Below, one piece after another: positions 28,073 through 41,900 of a stretch of DNA of 64,000 nt. Under the pieces are notes generated by a model. That model had not been told where the DNA came from. It saw only the letters and a program-made list of their open reading frames with translations, and searched no databases. Both the position numbers and the translations under genes were made by a program. Every line of letters starts with the position of its first letter. Position 1 is the first letter of the stretch. Origin of the DNA: Alitta virens (Eukaryota > Annelida > Polychaeta > Phyllodocida > Nereididae); the NCBI GenBank assembly GCA_932294295.1, contig OW028573.1:4940001-5004000 (forward strand), read 5' to 3'.

Positions 28073-28870
28073 CGTAGCAGGTCGATTCGTCACTGTGCAA
28101 TTCGACCCAATGAAAACTGGTCGATTCGTCAACCGAAATTGGTCGATTCGTCACTGTGCAATTCGACCCAATGAAAACTGGTCGATCCGTCACTGCTAGT
28201 GACGAATTATAAATAAATAGCAGAATGGTGTAAGATTATTGCTGTTGTGATTTAATATTTATAAAGCATGTGATGGCCGCTGCATGCCTAAACTATCAGT
28301 AAACACAATCGTGAATAAAAGAAAATACTTCAGAGCTCTTCAGCATACATTAATTGCTATTGTGTGTGTAGGTAATCTCGTGATCTAGAATCACAGAAAC
28401 GGCCTATGCTTGCTAATTGATATTAAATTAATGCCACATTATTATTTTTAACATCAATTTTCTTTTCTGTTTTACATAGCTTTTAATGTATAAATATACT
28501 AATTGATATTCAATTAATGCCACAATGTTATTAATATCAATTTTCTTTTATAATGTTTTTAATGTATAAATAAATATATAAAGACAATAAAATATTAAAA
28601 TTATTTATTTATAATAAATATAATATGCATTTATTAAGACTACCTTCACAGGTTTGATTAATATCTAGATAACAAAATATTAACATAGCCTCACATTGCA
28701 TTTTTTGGCCGACTGGTAGACCGCCTGTGCCTGCAACTAATGTTTTGCATCTAACTTAATTGCGGTTAGTGTATCGTCACTGCTAATAGATAAAATATGT
28801 AGAAAACTACGGGCGACGAATCGACTTTTTTTGAGTGACGAATCGCACAGTGACAAATCGACTAGAAAGC
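28073..28870. mobile_element. candidate non-autonomous DNA transposon with compound inverted ends
   Basis: The left end carries GTCGATTCGTCACTGTGCAA at 28081 and again at 28142 (a 61-bp tandem), with a third GTCGATTCGTC between them. The right end, in reverse complement, reads CTAGTCGATTTGTCACTGTG followed by CGATTCGTCAC and GTCGATTCGTC, the same words in the same order. CGTATTC flanks the whole at 28066-28072 and 28871-28877, a possible 7-bp target duplication. The ~600-bp interior is AT-rich and non-coding. The outermost 8 bases of the ends do not pair well, so the exact ends are uncertain. Confidence 0.7.
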
Positions 28871-28899
28871 CGTATTCAAGTTAAAAAGCATGAATAACA

Positions 28900-30440
28900 A
28901 TAACACAATATCCAGGCCGATCTATAAACGTGATATGTATAGAGTAAGGCAGACTGCCTAGTTTACGTGGTTTATGTTTGGCACATCATTCAATGAAATA
29001 AACTTTCCTTGTGCTTTTTGATTCAATCCTTCTGAATTCAAAATTTATAATTTCATGATATTTTTGTGAAATTTGTATCAAATTTATGGAAGTTGATCAT
29101 TTGTTGATACATCCTATTGTTTCACATAGAGTAATTATGAATTTCAAAATTTGTTACAAACATGTTAAAACCACTTGGTAAGTTTAATGATTATGAGCTT
29201 TATACATCAATGTTAAAATTTGAAAGACAAATATTTTGCATAAAGGTGAAATTTGTAAGTCCTTAAAATTTGAGCTATATGTGCTAGCATCATTAATAAC
29301 ACGAATTATTCTTTTTGTAATATACATTTTTTGTATAAGTAGTTTCGAAGAGCTAATAAACAAATTTAAACAAAAAACCCAAGTATCAAGAAATCACATA
29401 ATCTGTATAGCATGACACAATTACAATAATTTCCAATATCAGTCACACGTATGATAATTTTATTAACTTTTTGATACTATTCTGTGCTATGGACAAAACA
29501 GTACAATAAATTTCTAATTATATAAATATATATACCTTTTATTTGTTTATTGTTCATGAAATGAGACTTAATGATTCACAGAAATTATATTATTGCATAC
29601 CATATCAAATAATTCAAACCATCACCAAGTGCACATTTCCAATTATGGTTTCTTAATATCAAAGCTTTACAATTTGTGTAAGATCACACTTAAAAAGTAC
29701 ACCAAAAACCACACAGAAAGTAACATAAAGCACTTATCTTTAAATGCTGAATCCAGCATGACAGGAAATTAATGTTACAGAAAGAAAAGTTAGTGAATAT
29801 GATGCAGGAGAAAGGCAACTGTGTGTAAAGAAGTGAAGATAGGGCACACAAAAAGTAGCACCTGCTTTAATACATATATATAAATATTTTTATATACATA
29901 TATCATTTAGCCATCGCCCAGAAGCTAAAGAGGACATGTATCAACTAGATTTAATCTTTGCAGTATCAAATAAAGAATAAAGACACTTAAATAAGCAAAT
30001 CACACAACCAATTATACACGTTTGGGTATACCAAGTTAATTCTGTTTAACTTCACACCATATAATACCATGTAGACAAGATCTCACTGTAGTTCCATTAA
30101 ATACTCTGGTGAAAACATGATAAAATTCAATATTTTTAAAACATATATGTATCAAATTATGTGGAACATCTTCCACAGAGAAGTTCCTCGTTTCCTTTTT
30201 ACCCATGACTAAAACATTCCAGATTTTCGAAGCTTAAGCTGCTGCCACAGCCTATGGTTTAACTTGAAATTAACCCCAAAAAGGTTAGCAACACATTGGC
30301 TTTCCAATGAATTACAATTCATGATGTTCACTTCATTTATGTTATATTTCACTTTGCTGATTTTATTTTAATGAATTTATTCTTACAGTTTAATTCCCTA
30401 TAACATCTGATGCAAACAAGTTTAACTATGTCATTATACA
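28900..30440. other. AT-rich non-coding stretch
   Basis: No exon or RNA gene recognised. This stretch forms the downstream flank of the minus-strand transposase gene. Confidence 0.5.
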
Positions 30441-30452
30441 TACTTCGGAACT

Positions 30453-33400
30453 CTACATGGCCCTCAAAGGTTTTAGAGGCAACACCTCCACCAAAGTTTT
30501 TCGTCCTAAAACAAGAAATATAAACAAAGAGTTATACATAGTACAATATTATATATACATACTTACACCTTAATATCAAAATCAACACCATCCATAAAGC
30601 TTAACACAGAAAAAAACAACTCACAATATGTGTCATGTTGCCTTATACATGGAAAATGTCAGTGTGAGTCACAGCAATTATCATTCTTATGACCAGTGAG
30701 TATGTGCTACAGGTTCACCCAATTTATGTGATTTCATGTATATAATGTTTTTGCTGTATGTATAAACAAAATTTGCATTGCATCATTGTGTATCAGGTGC
30801 CTGTAACTGTTTGAGAATGCCAATGTCTGACACATGTCAATATTTAATGAAAAACTTAATTTAAACTTGTTGCTGCATCAATGGCCTCAGTAAGTTTTGA
30901 TAGGCAATCAGCTGCACACTGTTGTTGGCCAATAGTGAAATCAGTAATGTTTTGCTTAGTTGCTGCTCATTGCAAATCACATTCTTCAATTGGCACACCA
31001 GACACTTGCCTGCAATTGCAATCAAGACAATTTACATTGATCTTGTAATATACACTTAATCTTTTCACTCCGTACTTACATGGTACGTTTTTCACATTTA
31101 AAAATAAAATTTAACTTGGTGTACCAATATAATGCAATTACATTTAATCACCCAGAAGACACGTACAGGTATTCAATCTAATTACCTTTCATTGGTGGGA
31201 CATTCCATGACACATTTTTAAGACCAGTCTTAAGAACAGTCTTTTTCTGTCTAGCAGGAGCCTTCACTGCCTAGAATTACCATTTTTAAATACTTCATAA
31301 TGCCAATAGTTCATTAAGACAGACAGGCTTCATAGTGCCCAGTTTTGTTTAGTTGATACCATACTTTAATAGTGGTATAAAGAAATGACAGGAAAAATTA
31401 TCTTTCAGTTTTCATCTGCATTAAACGGAAATTGATGTCAACAATTATCCCGTTATCAGTGAATGAGTATATTTACATTACAATGTAAAGGGGTGCACCA
31501 AGGTACTCTAGCAAAGCTTATAAATCTATATGTTATTGAACTAATTAGTATTGTAGCACACGTACACATACCTTAATAGAACAGGAGCTGCACACAAATT
31601 TGTCTGGTTCACATTCTTCTTTGATCCCTATGCACTTCGGATGGTACCACTCATGACATTCTTCGCACTGCCAGTAGCACCTAAATTAAACAAGAATGAT
31701 CTATTTTTAAAAGATTGGATGTAAGTTGTCAAAATATGAGCCCTAAAGCAGTATGGGACATATCTGTTTTTACAATTATAATGTGACAAATAGTTATTTG
31801 CTCTCCACCTAGTGTATATCAGCGTTTGTAAACATAAGCAGAAACTTCCTTACCCCTGCCACGCCTGAAAAAAATTTAAAGGCAAACCCAAGAAAGTAAT
31901 ATATATCACATATATGCACACATCCCATGAACCTGTCTGCTTTAAAGAATAAACTTACTTTCCATCATTTGGCTTTTGGCATACACAATATCTGCCAGAA
32001 ATTACAGATCTTCTCTTCTGAAATAATATTCCATAAGGTTAAGCAAGTCTGGGTTAGTAAAATTTCTAACAATGTTTTAAATTTTTATTTTTCAGAGTAA
32101 TTGCTAGTCCTAGAAAAGAATAATAAATGTAAATTAGATAAGTATTAATTAAAAATTGGGCATAATGTTATGTTTCACAAATCACTTAATATCAACTCAT
32201 GTTTTGAAAATTAAGTCAATATTAAACATGTGATATTGTTCTATTTACTTTTTGAACTCCTTTTCTTGAGAGGTTTTGGTTTCTTTGTGGTTATTGGAAC
32301 CTTCACATTTCTCTCAATAATGAATACACCATCTTTTGGAGAGGCCTGATGGAGGGCAGTCCTGCACATCTCCAATGTGTTTAAAGTGTCTTCCAGCACA
32401 GTTGAATCAATGCAACTGTATGATAGCCTCTGGATATCACTGGCCACATTCCTGATCTTTCTGCCAATAGTCTTATTGGGCTCCATGGGCTCCTACAGCA
32501 AAGGACTAAATCAACAAAATCAGTCTATGAGTAATTGAAAACATAAACATGCTATTTCTTTATTTACCTTTAATATATTAAGTGTTATATTTTTTTTTCA
32601 AGGCTGATATAATGCAGGTATGCGTTCCAAAGAAAAAAAAGCAACAATCCTGCCACCCAGATAGCACACTAGATTGGTCAAAATCGGAGCAACTGTGTTT
32701 TACCAAGATTTGTAACAATGTAGCACACATAAATAAAAACTATATAAATCAACTTTGTATAAGGAACAGTACTTTACCTGTGAGGGGTTTTGATTTAGAG
32801 CCCCAATTGCTTCTGGTATTTTACACTTTAATCCTTTGCCACTGCCATCTAATGTCAGAAACGGGCTGTTCCTGTAACAAGTGTAAGCGTCAGGATGACC
32901 CTGCCATCCCACACTTGCATTTTCCGAATCTATTACAGCCAGCAAGTGCTTGCCAGGCAAGTTGTGAGCAGCAAAATCGTGACACGAACAGGAAGGACAC
33001 CCATTACCATCATCCAACTTCACTTCATACTTGTGGTGTTCCATGCTGGCACTATCCACTAGGAATTTATCCTGTTCAAGCTGCACAACCTGAAATGACA
33101 TTTAGTATAGTTAAATATGCACTTGTAGGTATTTGATTCGATTTATATCCTGCATAGGTGGAGTGCATGAATAAAAAACCACTTACTGGCATCAGAAAGA
33201 ATCAAAATGGTAATTATAAATAACCTCCAGAAATAGAAATTTTGCTGTGCAGAACATATAAAGGATGGGTGGATGATAAACTGTGATGCTGAATGAATTG
33301 TAATGTAGTAGGCCCAAATAAGAAATAAAAGACACCGTTTTAACAGCACTTGTGAGTACTAAGTGTCACACATCTCAGGATAGTGTCATAAGGCTATAAT

Positions 33401-36400
33401 ACATGCTCCCCTACAAGATGCATAACAATCATATTACCATAAGCATTTTTTAACATGCCCGTCTGCAGCTGCTCCTGCCACAGGCCAGCCTGGCCACTTA
33501 AGCACAGAGAGAGAGGGAGGCACAGAGAGGCAGGACATCTGCAGGACAGCAGCAGAGTTCTGGCTATTTAGTCATGTATTCTTGAGTGAAGGCTGATCTC
33601 ACATAGAACTTTTCAATATGTAATTCTTTGGACTGTGGGGAACACAGTTTAATATGATTATACAATAAAAAAAAAATCAACTTTACTTTGGACTCCATCT
33701 TCATTTAACTTTAACTGGATTGTACTAAGGCTTCTGATCCTGGACCCTCACTGCTAAGCAAAATAACCACTTCATTAAACACTAGAAGCTTTAGTGCAAC
33801 AATAGATTCTATATTTGGTCTACCTTTTTCTCAATTAACTTTTGTCAGCTTTGGCTTTCCCAATACTGTGTAACGCAAGAGAAATCTTTTTACTTTTTCT
33901 AAAAATGACTTAATAAATACACAAAATTAGTCTTTATTGGATTACAATGCATTGTATGTATATTTCTATATAACTTTATAGTCATATATATATATACCTT
34001 TTCAGTGAGGTCTTGAGCATCGGGCCATCTTTTCATGACATGTTCTATCAGTGGCAATGGTTTCTCATGCAGAAAAGTTGGAATGCTAGAACTGTATTTT
34101 CTGACAGCAGAGGTATGCTCAATGTTTTCATCGGTGTACCTGAAGTAACAAAAATGGCAATGAAAGCTGTTACAATGTATTCCATAGTAATCTGGCGGAT
34201 AAAATTTGTATAACACATGGAATGAAAAGACTGAAGTACAGGGATTTCAACACAAATAAATCAATCACCAATGTATTCATGCACTACTAGAACAAATAAT
34301 TGCAGATATATATTTTATACAGTTAATGGATCTTGAGCGTATATGTGTGTTTGCTTGAGAGTGAGCAAAATAACACAAGATGGATGGCCTATACCTCAGC
34401 CTTATTATCCTACAAAGTACTATGTCTGTCATTATTTACAAGACTTCATGTATTTAGAATAGCAATTGTAATTATTAAATTTAAAACTTTTTTTCATTTT
34501 AAGTATCTTTATCCTAGATTATTATACATTACCTTTGATAGCAATCTGGTAGAAAGTCAAACACCAATTTCTTAAAAAATGCAGTAACCGTTGTCACCTT
34601 CACATTGCCAGACCACAGCTATGACCATTTTAGCGTAGAATTTTGCCTCTCAACACCATTAGTGGTATTTATTGTTATGGTCATCTTTTGTTTGCGGTAG
34701 CACTTCACCCATCTCTGTGTAATTATTGAAATAAAAAGGTGACATTAACTAATTTCTCTCATAATACCATTCACATAATACATTGAATGTAAACCTTAGT
34801 TTTAAACATCAGACATGTCAAAAAATTCATAATATAAATTGTTATAATTGTATGATTGAAACATCAAAAAGTGCAATAGAATTACTTGCGGATTCACTGG
34901 CAAGCCATTTAGATTGAAACCAACTCTGAAACTTTGGGTTTTTTTTTCCACATGTCTGTTGATTGCAATTTGTTGATACTGGTTTGTAGGTCTGCTGTAG
35001 TTGATGAGGATGCCACATTTTTCATCAACTTCATAGCCTCTTCTTTATGACTGCTCATGCCATTCATTGTTGATGATAACCATCTGTTCCATGCTTGGAG
35101 CCTATGGAAGTCACATAGGTACACAAGTGTACCAATATCTGCGAAGCCAAACATAATTTAATAATATGGTTGTTGCCAGTCATTTCATTTTCTGTTTCCA
35201 AATGCAGAACAAAGTCACTTATGTCAGAATGTATTCTAAGACATACCAAATATGATCATTCTTGTTGTAGACCATGAGTTCTATAGCCTCTATTAATACC
35301 ATTTCATATTTCCAAAATTAAAATGAGGAATAGTTATAATTCCTCCTGGAGGCCAAACAACAAATGTAATACACTGATTTAATTACCATGGAATGTTGTT
35401 TCAATGGCTGATATTTCCTCTTCAGCAAAGTCAGTCATAAAAAACTTGGGGCACCAATTGGGGTTCCATTCTCTAATTAGGGAAAGTGCCTCCTGAATGG
35501 ACTGGCTATCCTCATTTTCTACCAGAAATGCAGCCACCACCATGTAGTTGACATTTGTAGGTACTGCCAGAAAAAACAAGTGCACACTGTATCTAGAGGT
35601 TCGGTATGTGGCATCCAATAGACACAGTTCTTGTCCATACCGTTGGAGCAACCTTCTTTGCCAGGTACCTTGGTAAACGAAGAGGAACCTTTGATGTTCA
35701 TCAAGTTCCTGCTTCACCCTCAAAAACACCTTATCATCCGGGTTCTCATCCTGCCATTTGTCAACCATAACTTTCAAATTATTCTGATCAACTCCACTGT
35801 CACTGCAATTAATATAAAGGAAATATAATGGTATGTTGAGCAATAGGTCTCAGTAGTGTTGCTGAATTGAGTTAGGCCAATCATTTTTACTGTATTAAGC
35901 AATACGGATGATTGAAGAGGATATTGTGCAGATGTAAGTGTCTGATTGACAGGCAATTATAACACTTAAGTGTCCTGTCCAAAACTCAGAAACGTTATTA
36001 CATCTGCATGAAGACAATTATATTACTATAGGTATGTCACATTTATGATTTTGCATATCTTTTCAATTCACAGTATCCTGGATCGCCCTGATTCCAGAAA
36101 CAGTATACGGTATAGCAGGTTGTCAGGTTGTCAGTTGTTAAACATTCAGCTATGTAATGGATATAAAGTGTGGTGGTCATATTGTTTCAGGACATAAAAC
36201 ATGTATACCTGGCATGCAGCGATGCCCTCATGTGATTTCTTATTTGGTCATTTGTTGGCCAAAATTTGGTGTTTGTTCTTTCAGGCAGAGGTTTGTTTTT
36301 GAAGAAATCACTGGAGTTTCTCAAATGTTCGCCAAGAACAACTTTCATTTCCTTGACTGATGTGATGTTGCCCTCCAAAGTCTTGGATTTGATGTATTGA

Positions 36401-36438
36401 GCTAGTTTCCTGTCCACTGGCAAACATGCATCTAAATC
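30453..36438 (-). pseudogene. MULE-type transposase / SWIM / PHD finger gene, probably inactive
   Basis: Eleven exon-like segments with GT-AG edges were found on the minus strand: 36209-36438, 35387-35802, 34886-35138, 34533-34714, 33998-34139, 32778-33089, 32249-32492, 31959-32017, 31572-31680, 31186-31270 and 30453-30505 (stop TAG). Most junctions agree in phase. Segment 2 has the transposase core with LLDATY (catalytic Asp at 35613-35615) and FMTDFAEEE. Segment 4 has NGVERQN, the likely third acidic residue of the DDE set. Segment 6 is a SWIM finger, CSCHDFAAHNLPGKH, whose third zinc cysteine is Gly. Segments 8-9 form a PHD finger (RYCVCQK, then CYWQCEECHEWYHPKC and CSSC). Damage: a frame break in an A9 run near 34940 with the exon 3/4 junction out of phase, an in-frame TAG at 34619-34621, and a one-base phase conflict between segments 7 and 8. 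The start lies upstream and was not found. Sequencing errors in A runs could explain some breaks but not the TAG or the Gly. Confidence 0.75.
33370..33803 (-). repeat. interspersed repeat, copy 2 (inverted copy of 2845-3370)
   Basis: High-identity reverse complement of 2845-3370, lying in the intron between the SWIM exon and the preceding exon of the transposase gene. It lacks about 40 and about 60 bases present in copy 1. An A-rich run at 33667-33676 replaces a short unique piece. Since it sits inside that gene, it inserted there or was carried with it. Confidence 0.8.
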
Positions 36439-36439
36439 C

Positions 36440-37827
36440 TTGAAAGGAAAATTATGTCATGTAGGTTTAAGTTGCAGGTATTATTAGGAGGTTAATTCTG
36501 AGACAGCACAGGATGTTGGATAACCACATGTTAATCTTTTCAACATAAAATTGTGCAAAACGATAAATATGCATCAAATAGTTTCGTGCTCAGACAGCTA
36601 GGTCTGCAACACAATATTGAAAATAGAATGTTTAATTATTAGGTGAAGATAAGCAGACTCAGAGTGTGAAAGGTGAACATCCGAGTCCCACATCATATAA
36701 TGGAATTTCCCTCCTTTCGACAAAGTACAATGGCTGTTCTAAATTAATATTATTCTAACAGCATTACAGACCAAATAGGGCAAATAGGGTAGAGTTATTT
36801 TAGTCAGACATCTTCACTAAAACTAACCCCTCAAAATTCTACAGTGTTACTATAACAGTAATGTATGCCAGGCACGCATGGAATATTGTATGTAGTCTGA
36901 TGTGATATTTAAGGGTGCTCTTATAACTGTATGGGGCATTAAAAAAAGGTCTCGGATACCTCAGCAAAATTCGAAAAAACTCTGATAATGATTGTAGTAT
37001 ATCAGTAGTATGAATGCCTCATGATTACTTGATGTAACTCTTTAGCCTAGTATAAATGTTATTATAACTTATATACATACACAGTGGCTAACATGTCATA
37101 TACAATATGCTGGTATGTATATAAAATTTCTGGTAAATGTTGATGCCTAATAAACGTTTGAGTCATCATCCATCGTCTGGCATGCGTTAGATCATTTGTT
37201 ATGGATAATGCTGTACGTTTTATACATTGAAACAGTAGCTGGAACCTAGTTTTATTTACTACTTTTCTATTATTCTTTAATTGTTATTGTATGTCATTTA
37301 CTTTGTATTTTCTGTTTACACTGTGACACATATGTCATGAATGACATGAAGCTGTCGAACAAAAGATATATATATACTCATATCCTGATTGTGAGGATTT
37401 TAAGTGTTTAACACTGCTATACAGTTCGGAGAACATTTTTGCGACGTTAAATGAGTGTATAATTGTTATTTTCTTTCGGGTATACCGAACATGTGTATGA
37501 AGCGTTGTTCTGACTGGGTTGTTAAAATTTATGCTTTAGGTGATTGCAAAACTACGTAAAAAGGAACGTACAATCTCACATGGGTTGCGTATAATATTGT
37601 ACCGTGTTTAATGTGCGTGGAAGAACATTATATAGAGATAGTAAGAAGCGATGAGTCTTACACAGACCTTATTACTTGTTTAAAGAACTATAATGATAAC
37701 TTAGATGTTGATAAATATAATACTACGTATAGAACCATAGCACAGACAACATATAGTTAATGTGGAAGTTTGTCCAAAACGATGTTTAAAAGGTTAGTAT
37801 ATGTATCAAAACAAACAAAAATGCACA

Positions 37828-37894
<67 letters not shown>

Positions 37895-38410
37895 AATCGT
37901 ATATACCAAGGTAACAATTGACATATATTTTTTTGTTCCAGAGAGGATGATGTTATATAACAGAAGCAAAGAATACGGGATACAACATATTTGATGATAT
38001 ATGAATAAATGTAAACAATGTTACATGCATAATGTATACTGTATGAACTTATATGTTAATAAACTAGTATTAGTGATACTCCTTGAATCTATCTATAAAT
38101 TGTCCCATTTCCTCCCAGAAAGTACTCACAATAGTTTGCAGTGACTGTCTAGTGTCATTACAGCAGGTTTTCATTAATATTTAGCCCACTAAATCATGGT
38201 AAATCCACATTTTTGGTCAAGAGAGACAGTTAAAAGAATCATCCACTCAGAGCCATCTTCCTGTCACCAAGTGGGTCAGCACTGGTCAGTGGGAGCTGCA
38301 AGAATTTTGTAACCATGGCAACCTGGTGAGTCACCAGAGTGCAGGCCACTTTAAATTTGACCTAGTTCTTTTGGTGGGCCACCTATAGAAAATAGAGGGC
38401 TAATTACTCC
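36440..38410. other. AT-rich non-coding stretch upstream of the transposase gene
   Basis: No 5' exon of the minus-strand gene could be identified here, although one is expected. A (TA)n microsatellite of about 60 bases lies at 37831-37892. Confidence 0.5.
37831..37892. repeat. (TA)n microsatellite
   Basis: About 30 uninterrupted TA units. Confidence 0.95.
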
Positions 38411-38712
38411 TTTATTATATATATATCGTTTTATTGACAAGCCTGATATCAGGAATTGATACATGTGTCATACAACATTACAAAACAAACAAATATACAA
38501 CATGACAAAAACAGGTCTAGTGTCTACATCTACTATATATACAATCTATAATCTACCAGTATTTCTAAATATTTACTTGATAAAGTCGGTTCCAGTTTTG
38601 TTTACATATACATACATGAATATAAAAATGAGAGTTAATACTGTACAGGTCAATACTTCAAGTGGGTAATACTGTAATGATTTCAAAACAAATTTGAATA
38701 AAAAGTCAGTTA

Positions 38713-38858
38713 AAATGGCAAAAGAAGGTGTCCATGGGTTGGGTCAGTGGGTGGGGTCTTCAGAGCAGCATTGCGCTGACCTCTGAAATGGCGAAAGGGG
38801 GTGTCCATGGGCTGGGTCAATGAGTGGAATCTTCAGAGCAACATTGCGCTGACCTCTG
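38713..38858. repeat. 73-bp tandem pair in the LINE 3' UTR
   Basis: Units begin AAATGGCAAAAGAAGGTGTC at 38713 and AAATGGCGAAAGGGGGTGTC at 38786, and both end GCGCTGACCTCTG. They are about 88% alike by eye. Conserved tandem units in a LINE 3' end can be the part recognised by the reverse transcriptase. Confidence 0.8.
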
Positions 38859-38933
38859 AGATTGTCATCATGGGGTGTTTGAATTGAAAGGTTCCCTGTC
38901 TAGTGGAAGGGGGGCACCAATACTGAATTAACA

Positions 38934-41900
38934 TTATGAAAAAACTCTATTTAGAAAGTTGCCTAATGCCTTTAGCACTTCTGGATTCTTACATGACAAT
39001 AGGGCTTGGAATTGTTGAGATTTTTCTAGGTCATGAAAATTAGGTATACTATCTGTTGCTATATTAAGTAATTCTAGCCTTGGTATTTCATTTTTATTAC
39101 ATGTCAGTAAGCAGTGAGATTCATCTTCTATTTCACCACTGTCACAATATTCACATATTCTCTCATGCAAAGGAATTTTTGGGGATTCATGTCTACCAGT
39201 TTCAATTTTAAGATTGTGGGAGCTAACTCTGAATCTTGCTATATTACTGTATGTTTTTTTGGGCAGATTTAACAGTAGGTATGGCTCAATGCAGTAGCTG
39301 GTTTTAAATGTTTTATAGGTCCTAAGTTTAGGTTGGGCGTTTGTGTCATTTATTTCATGAAGAATTCTATCCTTTTCATTGTCATAAAGTACTAGTTTTA
39401 TCTTATTTGTCAGTACGCTGGGTTCTAGAGCTTGCCAATTAATTATGTTTGCTTCAGAGATGATATGCTTTACTTTAGTGTACCAGTTTCTCTGACCATT
39501 TGTGTGTAGTTTTTCTTGTATTTTCAAGCACTTATTTAATATTTCACTATTAGGCATTGTCTGAAGTCTTGCCCAGTAGTTTACTGTAGCAAGTTTTTGT
39601 CTGATGTGAAGTGTAAATCGTCCTGTTTCTGCATACACAGCTAAGGAAGGGGTTTGTTTTCGTACATTTAATACATTCTTCAGGTAACCTAATTGCACTT
39701 TCTCTATTTCAGAAATAGGGGAATTTTGTGACCATAGTACACTATTATATTCTAGAATGGGAAGTATATAACTGTCAAACATTTTTATGGCAAGCAAAGG
39801 GGGTATATGACCCAATGCTGGTTTAAGTTTACTTCGTAGAGCAAAGAGAGCCTTTTGGGCTTGGGTTATTAAGTGACTTGTCACCTTGTGATGTATGCGT
39901 TTATGGTTATTTGTGATGATGTGGCCTAGGTATTTATATGTGTCTACATTTTCTATACTCTGAGTGTTATATATGAAATTAATAGAGCTTTTCGTACCAA
40001 TTTTCATCACTTTAGTTTTTAATATATTCACTATAAGATGCCATTTAGCACAGAATTTGTGCAGTGAATCGATACTGTTTTGTAGGCCTGCAGCTGAGTT
40101 AGATATGAGAACTATGTCATCTGCATAGAGGAGGTGAGTGAAATGTGTGCCGTCTATTTCTATTCCATTGTTTATACTTAGATGGTTTGGTAGGTCAGAC
40201 ATAAATTCATTAAATAGCTTTGGGCTTAAAATACCACCTTGCAGTACCCCAAATATACTTTCAATGGGAGGACTAATTTCTCCCAGCTGGTGGACTTTAG
40301 CTTGGGTTTTGTCAAACATACTCATGATGATTTTCAGCATTTTCTGGCTCATTTTTTGTTTGTGGAGTTTGTAATATAGCGCATTTCTGTTTATATAGTC
40401 AAAGGCTTTTGTGAAGTCTACGAAACATAGATATACAGGCATTTTTTTAAATTGTTCGTGTCTGATGATTGTGTCTAACACAAATACACAGTCAGTTGTT
40501 CCTCGAGAGGGAGTAAAACCGAATTGAAAAGGATCATCTAAGGACATGGCATCATTTTTAAAATATAGCCTGGCATTAAGGATGGAGTCAAATATTTTTG
40601 CCATGGCAACTGTAATAGTAATTTTCCTATAATTGTCAGGATTTGAGTGATCTCCCTTTTTGTGCAGTGCATTAATTAGTCCCTCTGCCCACTGAGATGG
40701 ATAATCACCTTTATCAAATATGAAATTGAAGATTGCACAAAATGGAACAATAAGTTCATTTTCAACACATTTATAGAATTCACCAGTAATGCCATCAATA
40801 CCTGCTGCTTTATTATTCTTCAACTTTTTAAGATGTAGAGCTACCTCAGATTCTGTGATGTAGCTGTCACAAATATTTGCAGGGAGAGTGTCAATTATGT
40901 TGTTATCTGGGATGGTTTTAATTTTATGTATGTATTCATCAATTTCTGCCATGTGTTCTTGATCAAAATATGTGCATACTGGGGGATTAATCTGATTTTT
41001 AAAATAGCTATAGAATGTGTCTATATCTGGCAGATTCTGTGTTGTTTTATCATTATTACTATTCGTGAGTTCATTCCATAATTTCCAACACTCTGTTTGA
41101 TTGGTGGAGTGCAGTTGGTGTAATTTATCTCTATTTGACTGTAGGTGTAGTCTTTTCTTTCGCTGTATGATTCTTTTATAATTTTTATGCAGTAATTTGT
41201 AATGTTGGTTACAAGTAGTGATATTAATGTCATGTTTTACAGCATATTCATTGGCTGTTTTCCTAGCTTTTTTGCACTCTTCATCATACCATGAATTAGT
41301 TGGAAACTTGTTTGTCACAGATTTGAAATATTTCTTTTTAAATATTGGGTCTATACCAGTTTTTATGTACTCATAAGTGGCATGTATTACAGCATCTGAA
41401 CTAGTGTTCTCAGACAGTTGATTAGTTAAATGGAAAAGTTTTTCTTGGGCATATTCACTGTTGAGAGCATCCTTGTAGTCTGTTACTCTAAACTTGTCAA
41501 AAGCATACCTATGGCGTTTATTATGATTAGAGTTTTTACTTTGCTTGCTGTTGGTATTAATACTACCAAGCATTGAATCTGTCGCGATTGAGAAAGTCAA
41601 AGGTGTGTGATCAGATTCCACCAATTTTGCACAAATTTTAAATTCATTTAATAGTTCTGTTAGTCTCTCTGTAGTGAGTAGGTAGTCCACCATACTTTTA
41701 CCAAGGGGAGCATGACATGTGAAGTCATCTGTGTTATTGGGATTATAAAACCCATTCATAATTCTCATGTTACTATTTTGACATAGTTGAATGAGGTCCT
41801 TACCGAAACTATTATGAGCCTTATCCCTTGTCTGTCTTACTTTAGATAGCCAGGTGGAGTTAAGTGAATATCCTAAATCTGAGTTTGTATTGTTTAACAT

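Noticed and set aside
32582..33136. 184-codon plus-strand open frame
   Set aside because: It is antisense to the SWIM exon, whose minus-strand frame has splice sites and domain motifs.
37770..37994. open frames on both strands over the (TA)n run
   Set aside because: Produced by the microsatellite (alternating Ile-Tyr).
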